Positions 1-5,811 of a DNA stretch of 5,811 nucleotides are shown in pieces. The position numbers and the translations under genes are program-made. The stretch spans positions 1-5,811 of the forward strand of contig CAJCJE010001016.1 of NCBI GenBank assembly GCA_903970565.1, read 5' to 3'. Source of the DNA: Candidatus Melainabacteria bacterium (GTDB lineage Bacteria; Actinomycetota; Actinomycetes; Mycobacteriales; Pseudonocardiaceae). Under the pieces are notes generated by a model. The model was not told the DNA's origin. It saw only the letters and a program-made list of their open reading frames with translations, and did no database searches. Position 1 is the first letter of the stretch. Each line of letters opens with the position of its first letter.

Positions 1-1
1 G

Positions 2-460
2 GTCGACGTCGCGGCGAGCCTGCCCGGCGACCTGTTCACCCTCGAACTGGACGGTTCGCAGGGCTGGTCGGTCGGCCGGGACAGCTGGCTGGCCGCCGCC
101 AGCACCATCGCGCTGGACCCGGGCTGGGCGGGTTTCTACGACATGTTCGGTGGCGCGGTCGGCTTCCTCGCGCACGCCGCCGGGCTCGGGCCGCTGGTGC
201 TGGCCTGCTGCGGCGCGCTGGACCTCGTCGCGCTCGGTCCCGGTGAGCTGATCACCGTCGAGGCCGGCCACCTGGTCGCCTACCAGGACGGCCTGCAATG
301 CCGGCTGCGCGTGCTCAACCAGTCCGAGCCGCAGTCGGTGCGCACTGGGCAGGGTCTGATGGTCGACTTCGCCGGGCCCGGTCAGCTGATCACCCAGTCA
401 CACAGTTCCCGAGTACTGGCCGCGACCCTGGCCGGACTCGCGCCCGACGACCGGCGGTGA
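2..460 (+). CDS. AIM24 family protein, C-terminal part (5' end outside window)
   Basis: The frame is open from base 2 to the TGA at 458-460 and gives 152 residues with no start in view, so the gene begins upstream. The pattern matches the C-terminal half of the AIM24 family (named after a yeast mitochondrial protein). It starts with a LPGDLFTLELDGSQGW strand, then a hydrophobic stretch with GLGPLVLACCGALDLVAL, the signature-like ITVEAGHLVAYQDGLQCRLR, and a closing GEGLM/GPGQLITQS-type segment (here GQGLMVDFAGPGQLITQS). The fold is a beta-rich jelly-roll-like domain. The bacterial function is not established, so none is assigned. An internal ATG at 143 lies inside the domain and is not a plausible start. 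I see no signal peptide or membrane segment in this part. The gene is followed by a short hairpin and then a kinase gene on the same strand. Family assignment is from remembered motifs; the exact subgroup is uncertain. Confidence 0.8.
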   Translation, partial: VDVAASLPGDLFTLELDGSQGWSVGRDSWLAAASTIALDPGWAGFYDMFGGAVGFLAHAAGLGPLVLACCGALDLVALGPGELITVEAGHLVAYQDGLQCRLRVLNQSEPQSVRTGQGLMVDFAGPGQLITQSHSSRVLAATLAGLAPDDRR

Positions 461-502
461 CCGAGGCGGTCACCACTCCGTAGTCAGCAGGCCGGTCGGC
501 GG

Positions 503-522
503 CGGAGCGGGGCCGGGCTCCG
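503..522 (+). terminator. Short GC-rich hairpin after the AIM24-family gene
   Basis: CGGAGC (503-508) and GCTCCG (517-522) form a perfect 6-bp stem around an 8-nt loop, 42 bp past the AIM24-family stop. There is no U-tract, which is common for actinobacterial hairpin terminators. The stem is short, so termination is inferred. The hairpin also covers a GTG at 522 that would be the furthest-upstream start for the kinase, which is one reason to prefer the later start. Confidence 0.4.
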
Positions 523-556
523 TGCGCACCGGCAACACGCACCCGCGCTGCCACGT

Positions 557-570
557 TAGGCTGAGCTGCG
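557..570 (+). promoter_or_regulatory. Candidate -10 element for a leaderless kinase transcript
   Basis: TAGGCT at 557-562 fits the TANNNT shape of actinobacterial -10 boxes. It ends 7 nt before the GTG at 570, so transcription would start at or next to the start codon. There is no Shine-Dalgarno before this GTG, which agrees with a leaderless mRNA. No good -35 match is visible at the usual distance (the region around 533-539 is CAACACG), so the promoter call is tentative. Confidence 0.4.
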
Positions 571-1781
571 TGTCGGAGGACCTCACCGGGCGTCGTATCG
601 GTCATTACCGCATTGACGGTGTGCTCGGTCGTGGTGGTATGAGCGTGATGTACCGGGCCACCGACGTGCGGCTGGGCCGCAAGGTGGCGCTCAAGGTCAT
701 CGCCGAACACCTCACCAAGGACCCGGAGTTCCGCGAACGGTTCGTCGACGAGGCGCGCAACACCTCGGCCATCGACCACTCCAACGTGGTGCCGCTGTAT
801 GACTTCGGGGAAGCCGACGGCCTGCTCTACATCGCCATGCGGCTGGTCGACGGTTCGGACCTGGCCAGCCTGATCAAGGACGGTCCGCTGGCCCCCGGCC
901 GCGCGCTGGCGCTGCTGGCCCAGATCGCCGAGGCACTGGACATGCTGCACGAACGCGGCCTGGTGCACCTGGACGTCAAACCGGCGAACGTGCTGGTCAC
1001 CGCGAAGGAATCGGCGATCGAGCACGTCTACCTCGCCGACTTCGGCCTGACCCGGCGCGGCGCGACCGGTCACCGGACCAGGGGCGGGGACTTCCTCGGC
1101 TCGCCCACCTACGCCGCGCCGGAACACCTGCGCGGGGAGCCGGTCGACGGCCGCACCGACGAGTACTCGATGGCGTGCGTGCTGTTCGCCTGCCTCGCCG
1201 GCCGCCCGCCGTTCCTGGGCAGCGTGCCCGAGGTGATCTCCGGCCATCTCAACGGCGAGGCACCCTCGCTCGCCGCGCTGACCAACCTGCCGGCGCCGAT
1301 CGACGAGGTGGTCCGTCGCGGCATGGCCAAGGACCCCCATCGCCGCTACGCGGACTGCCGGCAGCTGGTCGCCGCCGCCCGCAGCGCGGCGTCCCGCACC
1401 GGGCCGTCACCGCGCCAGCAGGGTCCGCGTACCGGCCCGAATCCCACGGTCGGCCCGACTCCGATGACCGGTCCGGGCAGCGGCCCGACCCCGCTCGGCG
1501 GTCAACAACCGGGCGGGCAACAACCGGGCGGTCAACCGGGTGGGCCGCAGTTCGGCGGACCACGGCCCGACTCCGGTCAGTACCCTGGTCGAGCGCCGTA
1601 TCAGGCCGGTGCCGGAGCGTCGATGAACGAGCCGGTCCGGCTGCGCCCGCCGCTGCCGGCCGGCGCGAGCGCCTTCTCCAACGACGGCGGTGGACTGCCC
1701 CGCTGGCTGGTGCCGACCCTGGTCGCCGTCGCGATCCTCGTGGTGGTCGCCGTTGTGATCATCTGGCTGACCGGTAGCTGA
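570..1781 (+). CDS. Membrane-anchored Ser/Thr protein kinase (PknB-like)
   Basis: This is a eukaryotic-like (Hanks-type) protein kinase that transfers phosphate from ATP to Ser/Thr of cytoplasmic targets. Counted from the GTG at 570 it is 403 residues. The kinase domain is about residues 10-272. It has the glycine loop [12 protein letters not shown] (17-28), ATP-binding Lys42 in VALKVI, helix-C Glu61, the catalytic loop HLDVKPAN (133-140) with Asp135 and Asn140, DFG at 157-159, a Thr-containing activation loop, and APE at 183-185. The usual HRD arginine is Leu134, so it is a non-RD kinase. Residues about 275-375 are a Pro/Gly/Gln-rich linker with GGQQP repeats. A single hydrophobic helix (about 380-400) ends in TGS, so there is no external PASTA or other sensor domain. 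The N-terminus should be cytoplasmic. A GTG at 522 would add 16 residues unlike the family, so 570 is preferred. The stop lies 9 bp before the first groEL operator. Substrates and signal are unknown. Confidence 0.9.
   Translation: MSEDLTGRRIGHYRIDGVLGRGGMSVMYRATDVRLGRKVALKVIAEHLTKDPEFRERFVDEARNTSAIDHSNVVPLYDFGEADGLLYIAMRLVDGSDLASLIKDGPLAPGRALALLAQIAEALDMLHERGLVHLDVKPANVLVTAKESAIEHVYLADFGLTRRGATGHRTRGGDFLGSPTYAAPEHLRGEPVDGRTDEYSMACVLFACLAGRPPFLGSVPEVISGHLNGEAPSLAALTNLPAPIDEVVRRGMAKDPHRRYADCRQLVAAARSAASRTGPSPRQQGPRTGPNPTVGPTPMTGPGSGPTPLGGQQPGGQQPGGQPGGPQFGGPRPDSGQYPGRAPYQAGAGASMNEPVRLRPPLPAGASAFSNDGGGLPRWLVPTLVAVAILVVVAVVIIWLTGS
1497..1538 (+). repeat. In-frame 15-bp tandem repeat coding GGQQP
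   Basis: GGCGGTCAACAACCG (1497-1511) is followed directly by GGCGGGCAACAACCG (1512-1526) and a 12-bp shortened copy, GGCGGTCAACCG (1527-1538). The repeat encodes [14 protein letters not shown] inside the kinase linker. The near identity at DNA level suggests recent slippage expansion. It probably lengthens a flexible tether between the kinase domain and the membrane helix. Confidence 0.85.
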
Positions 1782-1790
1782 CCTGCGTTT

Positions 1791-1817
1791 CTTGCACTCG
1801 GGGCCGGAGAGTGCTAA
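1791..1817 (+). promoter_or_regulatory. CIRCE operator 1 (HrcA binding site) upstream of groEL
   Basis: The site reads CTTGCACTC, nine bases, GAGTGCTAA. The right arm (1809-1817) is identical to the CIRCE consensus TTAGCACTC-N9-GAGTGCTAA, and the left arm (1791-1799) matches at 7 of 9 positions. CIRCE is the known operator of the heat-shock repressor HrcA, which controls groE genes in actinobacteria. It lies 9 bp after the kinase stop and 202 bp before the groEL start. Confidence 0.93.
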
Positions 1818-1820
1818 ACA
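1792..1820 (+). promoter_or_regulatory. Candidate groEL promoter overlapping CIRCE 1
   Basis: TTGCAC (1792-1797) and TAAACA (1815-1820) are 17 bp apart and resemble a housekeeping -35/-10 pair. Both boxes lie in or at the edge of the first CIRCE, so bound HrcA would block polymerase directly. Transcription would begin near 1827 and leave a leader of about 190 nt containing the second CIRCE and the adjacent hairpin. The boxes are only fair matches, and a promoter further downstream cannot be excluded. Confidence 0.35.
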
Positions 1821-1824
1821 CGAA

Positions 1825-1851
1825 CTGGCACTCGGAGTACCTGAGTGCCAG
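1825..1851 (+). promoter_or_regulatory. CIRCE operator 2 upstream of groEL
   Basis: CTGGCACTC (1825-1833), nine bases, then GAGTGCCAG (1843-1851) is a perfect 9-bp inverted repeat with the exact 9-bp CIRCE spacer. It keeps the conserved core GCACTC/GAGTGC, but the outer TTA/TAA is replaced by CTG/CAG. It starts 7 bp after CIRCE 1, with 34 bp between centres. Two operators suggest tighter or cooperative HrcA repression of groEL. Confidence 0.9.
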
Positions 1852-1876
1852 ATACGGATGCCTCGCATTCGTATCT
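1850..1876 (+). repeat. 12-bp-arm inverted repeat abutting CIRCE 2
   Basis: AGATACGGATGC (1850-1861) and GCATTCGTATCT (1865-1876) are complementary at 11 of 12 positions. The remaining pair would be G-U in RNA, and the loop is only 3 nt (CTC). It overlaps the last two bases of CIRCE 2 and belongs to no CIRCE or HAIR consensus. It could be a leader RNA hairpin or a third protein-binding site. Function is not known to me. Confidence 0.75.
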
Positions 1877-1956
1877 TGAGGTCGGGACGGTGAGGCTGGT
1901 TTCGGGGTAATCCCCCCGGACCGGTCGTCCGTCGCGGGCACCGAGCCTGGCCATGA

Positions 1957-3639
<1,683 letters not shown>

Positions 3640-3659
3640 TCCAGCTCGACAGGCGTCAA

Positions 3660-3684
3660 CCCGCGCGGACGTAGTTCACGCGGG
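3660..3684 (+). terminator. Hairpin directly after groEL
   Basis: CCCGCG (3660-3665) pairs with CGCGGG (3679-3684). Inside it, after one C-A mismatch, GGAC (3667-3670) pairs with GTTC (3674-3677) using one wobble, around a 3-nt loop. It begins 20 bp after the groEL stop and precedes the stronger hairpin. It may assist termination or protect the mRNA 3' end. Confidence 0.5.
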
Positions 3685-3704
3685 AGCAGCACGGTTTCAT
3701 CGCA

Positions 3705-3737
3705 GAAGGCCCGGACACCGAGTGTGTCCGGGCCTTC
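3705..3737 (+). terminator. Strong groEL terminator hairpin
   Basis: GAAGGCCCGGACAC (3705-3718) and GTGTCCGGGCCTTC (3724-3737) form a perfect 14-bp stem with the 5-nt loop CGAGT. No run of T follows, which is typical of actinobacterial terminators. It lies 65 bp past the groEL stop and should end groEL transcription. Because the stem is symmetric, it could also stop transcription from the other strand. Confidence 0.88.
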
Positions 3738-3935
3738 GCGCGTCCAGGACCTCAGGCCGGTCGGCCAACCGGCGCGGGCCGGACCGGTCGCAACGCACAG
3801 AGCGCGGATTCCGCGAATATCGGGATGTCCACAGGTTTGCATCCGGACAAATAAGAATCCGGTTCAGTAAATACCCACGTACGAGAACAGGATCGGCGTG
3901 TTCAGTCGGAGAAAGACCAGGTAGGCGGGCACGCT

Positions 3936-3949
3936 GAGTAGCACTACTC
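3936..3949. promoter_or_regulatory. 14-bp palindrome, possible operator
   Basis: GAGTAG (3936-3941), CA, CTACTC (3944-3949) is a perfect inverted repeat with a 2-bp centre. It lies in the AT-richer part of a non-coding stretch. The size and symmetry fit a dimeric regulator site. I cannot name the regulator, and the nearest downstream gene start is about 370 bp away, so the target is unclear. Confidence 0.4.
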
Positions 3950-4116
3950 CATTCGTGCGGGTGAGTTGTGCACTTCTGTGGATGAAGCTGTGGGTACTTA
4001 GCGTGTCACTCGCTTGGCTCAGCGTTGGGCAGCCGTGACCTGAACGTGCAGTGACGTGCGCGAGGCAGCCCACTGACGGTGGGTACCGCCCGGCTCCGAC
4101 AGGTGCTGCATACCGT

Positions 4117-4146
4117 TGCGCCGAATCTTTTGCTCCGTTCGGCGCA
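4117..4146. repeat. 30-bp inverted repeat with 9-bp arms
   Basis: TGCGCCGAA (4117-4125) and TTCGGCGCA (4138-4146) are perfectly complementary around a 12-nt loop TCTTTTGCTCCG. It lies about 175 bp before the SDR start. It might be an operator or an RNA hairpin in the SDR leader. No T-run follows the stem and no gene ends just upstream, so a terminator is less likely. Confidence 0.5.
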
Positions 4147-4246
4147 GCCTGGTGACTGTTCGTCGACCTTCACCCTCTTTCCGTGACCGTCATCGGTGAC
4201 GCTGGGAGGGCACCAGACAGCCAGCAGGCGCGATCGGCTTTTTGAC

Positions 4247-4273
4247 GGCACGAGCGGCACGAGCAGCACGAGC
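4247..4273. repeat. Three tandem 9-bp repeats before the SDR gene
   Basis: GGCACGAGC (4247-4255), GGCACGAGC (4256-4264) and AGCACGAGC (4265-4273) follow each other without gaps; only the first base of the third copy differs. The array ends 47 bp before the SDR start. It may be a slippage product or a set of sites bound in phase. The 9-bp period is close to, but not equal to, one helical turn. Confidence 0.7.
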
Positions 4274-4308
4274 GGGGCGTGCAACGGCGCGCGTCCCCAA
4301 TGCGGGGC

Positions 4309-4313
4309 AGGAG
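4309..4313 (+). promoter_or_regulatory. Ribosome binding site that fixes the SDR start
   Basis: AGGAG ends 7 nt before the ATG at 4321, an ideal distance. It rules out the in-frame GTG at 4279 and the ATG at 4300, which have no comparable site and would add residues unrelated to the Rossmann fold. Confidence 0.8.
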
Positions 4314-4320
4314 CACAGTC

Positions 4321-5211
4321 ATGGGGATGCTCGATGGCAAGGCGATCGTGGTGACCGGTGCGGGGCGAGGGCTCGGCGAGGCCTATGCGACCCATGCCGC
4401 CCATGCCGGGGCGAGCGTGGTGGTCAACGACATCGATGCCGCGTTGGCCAAGCAGACCGCGGAGAACATCCGGGGTTACGGCGGCGTCGTGGTGGACAGC
4501 GGACACGACGTGGCCGATCCCGAGCAGGCCAGGGCCATCGTGGCGACCTGCGTCGCGGAGTTCGGCAGGATCGACGGCCTGGTCAACAATGCCGGCCTGA
4601 ACTACGAGGCCTCGCCGCTGGAGGACGACTACGGCCGGATGCGCGAACTGTTCGAGGTGAACGTCTTCGGCACCTTCAACTGTGGCCTCGCGGCGGTCGA
4701 GGCGATGCGCGAGGCCGGCGGGGCCGGGGCGATCGTGAACATCTCCTCCGGCGCGCACTTCGGGCAGCGCCGGCTCGGGGCGTACTCGGCCAGCAAGGGC
4801 GCGGTGGCCTCGATGACCTACTCGTGGGCGCTGGATCTCGACGAGCTGGGGATCAGGGTCAACGCGGTCTGCCCGGTCGCGCACACCAGGATGGTCCGGA
4901 AATCGGAGCGCAGCCTGCGGTCGATCCCGCCGGACCGCACGCCGGGCAAGGTCGCCCCGCTGGTGTTGTTCCTGCTGTCGGACTCGGCGCGGGGCATCAC
5001 CGGCCAGTTGATCCGCTGCGACGGCAGCGATCTGCACGTCGTCGGTCAGCCGTACTTCAAGCAGCCGATCCTGCATCGGGAGACCTGGGACACCGACGGC
5101 GTCGAGCGGGCGTTCAACGAGGTCTTCCAGTCCCACCTTGAGCCGTTCGGTCTGGAGAAACGGCTCCCGCAACGGCTACGTGAACTCCTGGAGCCCGGCC
5201 GCAGCGCGTAG
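4321..5211 (+). CDS. Short-chain dehydrogenase/reductase (SDR) family oxidoreductase
   Basis: This is an NAD(P)-dependent oxidoreductase acting on an alcohol/carbonyl pair; the substrate cannot be told from sequence. The 296 residues start at ATG 4321, just after a good Shine-Dalgarno. The classical SDR motifs are in order: TGAGRGLG (12-19) for cofactor binding, Asp37 at the end of the second strand, Asp63-Val64, NNAG (89-92), Asn114, Ser142, and YSASK with Tyr155 and Lys159. The Ser-Tyr distance of 13 is as in the family. Asp37 is expected to favour NAD(H) over NADP(H). The core ends near residue 242 (LIRCDGSDLHVVG). About 54 further residues follow, rich in aromatic, Pro and charged residues, so the protein is longer than the 250-residue classical form; I recall similar tails in actinobacterial and mycobacterial SDRs. 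The gene stands alone on this strand, after a 681-bp gap and facing pspC tail to tail. It is soluble, with no signal peptide. Confidence 0.92.
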   Translation: MGMLDGKAIVVTGAGRGLGEAYATHAAHAGASVVVNDIDAALAKQTAENIRGYGGVVVDSGHDVADPEQARAIVATCVAEFGRIDGLVNNAGLNYEASPLEDDYGRMRELFEVNVFGTFNCGLAAVEAMREAGGAGAIVNISSGAHFGQRRLGAYSASKGAVASMTYSWALDLDELGIRVNAVCPVAHTRMVRKSERSLRSIPPDRTPGKVAPLVLFLLSDSARGITGQLIRCDGSDLHVVGQPYFKQPILHRETWDTDGVERAFNEVFQSHLEPFGLEKRLPQRLRELLEPGRSA

Positions 5212-5225
5212 AACCCACCGGCGAG

Positions 5226-5267
5226 GGCCGCTGCGGTTCGGGACGGACAGACGCCGGCAGCGCGGCC
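5226..5267. terminator. Possible shared terminator between converging SDR and PspC genes
   Basis: GGCCGCTGC (5226-5234) can pair with GCAGC (5257-5261) and GGCC (5264-5267), giving 9 bp with a 2-nt bulge and a 22-nt loop. It starts 15 bp after the SDR stop and ends 11 bp from the pspC stop, where a bidirectional terminator is expected. The long loop and the bulge make this a moderate call. Confidence 0.4.
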
Positions 5268-5277
5268 TCAGGCCTCC

Positions 5278-5514
5278 TCACGCCTCCTCGGGAATGATCA
5301 GCCAGCAGGCCAGGTAGATCAGCGCGCCGGTGCCGATGCCGAGGATCGTGGCGACCACCATCAGCAGGCGGATCAGGTTGGCATCGACACCGAACAGCGT
5401 GGCCGCGCCGCCGCAGACACCGGCGACCACGCGGTCGTCGCGGCTGCGGAGGAACTTGCGGACCGGGGCATCGGTGCTGGTGTTGGGGTTGCCGTAGTAC
5501 GTGTTCTCGCTCAT
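5278..5514 (-). CDS. PspC domain-containing small membrane protein
   Basis: This is a 78-residue protein of the PspC family (phage-shock-protein C-like), a widespread membrane-associated stress domain. In actinobacteria most members have no proven role, so none is assigned beyond the family. Residues 1-17 are polar (MSENTYYGNPN). The PspC domain runs from about 18 to 75: KFLRSRDDRVVAGVCGGAA (20-38), FGVDANLIRLL (41-51), then a hydrophobic helix from about 51 to 74 ending in WLIIPEEA. The RSRDDRVVAGVCGG and YLACWLIIPEE blocks are the diagnostic parts. I chose ATG 5514 because the N-terminus then fits stand-alone PspC proteins. A GTG at 5583 would add 23 residues of no recognisable pattern. The Shine-Dalgarno is weak (CTGGA, a few bases upstream). 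It lies 110 bp downstream of the TetR-like gene on the same strand and converges with the SDR gene. Confidence 0.88.
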   Translation of the reverse strand: MSENTYYGNPNTSTDAPVRKFLRSRDDRVVAGVCGGAATLFGVDANLIRLLMVVATILGIGTGALIYLACWLIIPEEA

Positions 5515-5624
5515 GGGTCCAGCTTCGCCCCGGCGAGGTGGCCGGACATCGGGGAGCAGCCCTGGCTCGTCCCTGAACCGCACCCTGAGTCCGCCTGAGC
5601 AACGCCTCCCCGGTGGGTCGGGGA

Positions 5625-5811
5625 TCAGAAGCCGTCGAGGGCGGCGTCCAGCATGTCGAAGGCCCGGTTGACCAGCGCGACCTGTTCCGGGTAGAGATCA
5701 TCGGGTGTCTCGCCGGCAATCAGCCGACGCACCAGGGTCAGGTAGAGCGTGCGGAGGGTCGCGACCACGAGCGCGGCGGCGAGCACCGGCAGCGGGTCGT
5801 GCTCGGCGGCG
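5625..5811 (-). CDS. C-terminal end of a probable TetR family regulator (5' end outside window)
   Basis: On the minus strand the frame is open from the window edge to the TGA at 5627-5625, giving 61 residues with no start. The sequence contains RTLYLTLVRRLIAGETPDDLYP (about 20-41) followed by QVALVNRAFDMLDAALDGF at the end. This matches the last two helices of the ligand-binding domain of many actinobacterial TetR/AcrR repressors, where an RRxxxG-type segment precedes a final amphipathic helix. The DNA-binding helix-turn-helix would be outside the window, so the family call rests on the C-terminus alone. Its stop is 110 bp upstream of the PspC start on the same strand. The two could be cotranscribed, but nothing here shows that it regulates pspC. 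Confidence 0.65.
   Translation of the reverse strand, partial: AAEHDPLPVLAAALVVATLRTLYLTLVRRLIAGETPDDLYPEQVALVNRAFDMLDAALDGF

Larger units (their letters stand above)
3738..4320. other. Non-coding intergenic stretch between groEL and the SDR gene
   Basis: Nothing here reads as a convincing gene on either strand. The frames that stay open encode low-complexity Arg-rich or unrelated sequence without a ribosome site. The centre is AT-richer than the rest: by hand count, 29 of 60 bases are G or C in 3841-3900. It contains ATCCGG twice (3841-3846 and 3857-3862), several DnaA-box-like 9-mers between 3825 and 3997, a 14-bp palindrome (3936-3949), a 30-bp inverted repeat (4117-4146), a set of nested helices (4149-4216) and three tandem 9-bp repeats (4247-4273). 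The promoter of the SDR gene should lie somewhere in it, but I cannot place it. No tRNA cloverleaf or T-arm motif was found. Confidence 0.6.

Noticed and set aside
390..1340. 316-residue open frame on the minus strand opposite the kinase
   Set aside because: It lies across two well-supported genes and the gap between them and has the composition of an antisense shadow.
1875..1880. CTTGAG, half of an HspR HAIR box
   Set aside because: The partner half ACTCAAG is absent at the required 7-bp spacing, so it is not a HAIR operator.
3825..3997. Chromosomal replication origin
   Set aside because: The DnaA-box-like sites are few and imperfect, and none of the usual oriC neighbour genes is present. 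It is kept only as a possible DnaA-binding cluster.
3864..4073. 69-residue minus-strand frame in the groEL-SDR gap
   Set aside because: It has no Shine-Dalgarno, no recognisable motif and no neighbour in the same direction. The hydrophobic C-terminal bit is explained by AT-richer DNA.
4242..4270. SDR promoter with -35 TTGACG at 4242-4247
   Set aside because: At 17 bp downstream the sequence is AGCACG, which does not resemble a -10 box.
3640..4320. tRNA or other known structured RNA gene
   Set aside because: I found no T-arm GGTTCRANYCC, no acceptor pairing and no CCA end. GGTTCAGTAAATA at 3861 looks similar but lacks the rest.
4006..5172. 388-residue open frame on the minus strand opposite the SDR gene
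   Set aside because: It is antisense to a clearly coding SDR with intact motifs, and its own translation is Arg/Val/His-rich without domains.

Overview
The window is high-GC bacterial DNA with GTG starts, a GC-rich third codon position, a PASTA-less PknB-type kinase, a stand-alone chaperonin gene under CIRCE operators and strong hairpin terminators without U-tracts. All of this points to an actinobacterium. The protein sequences look most like Pseudonocardiales (Amycolatopsis/Saccharopolyspora type), but that placement is inferred from general familiarity and not from a search.

Layout from left to right. (1) Positions 2-460 (+) hold the C-terminal part of an AIM24-family protein, closed by a short hairpin at 503-522. 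(2) Positions 570-1781 (+) encode a membrane-anchored Ser/Thr protein kinase with no extracellular domain, probably read from a leaderless GTG start. (3) Positions 1782-2019 are the groEL control region, with two tandem CIRCE (HrcA) operators, a 12-bp-arm hairpin abutting the second one, another hairpin close to the start, and a strong Shine-Dalgarno. (4) Positions 2020-3639 (+) encode a complete GroEL (Cpn60, GroEL2-like, no groES alongside), followed by a hairpin and a 14-bp-stem terminator. (5) Positions 3640-4320 are a 681-bp non-coding stretch. It has an AT-richer centre, several DnaA-box-like 9-mers, a 14-bp palindrome, a 30-bp inverted repeat and three tandem 9-bp repeats. (6) Positions 4321-5211 (+) encode a classical short-chain dehydrogenase/reductase. 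(7) Converging on it from the minus strand are a small PspC-domain membrane protein (5514-5278) and, upstream of that, the C-terminal end of a TetR-like regulator (5811-5625, start outside the window).

The genes do not form one operon. The kinase and groEL are the only close co-directional pair: 9 bp separate the kinase stop from the first CIRCE operator, with no separate terminator. GroEL is expected to be de-repressed when HrcA fails to bind CIRCE under protein-folding stress. The TetR-like gene and pspC are co-directional, with 110 bp between them. I see no phage, transposon, CRISPR or defence system, and no clear case for a wholly new system. The points most worth a second look are the composite groEL control region, the non-RD kinase next to it, and the structured gap between groEL and the SDR gene.
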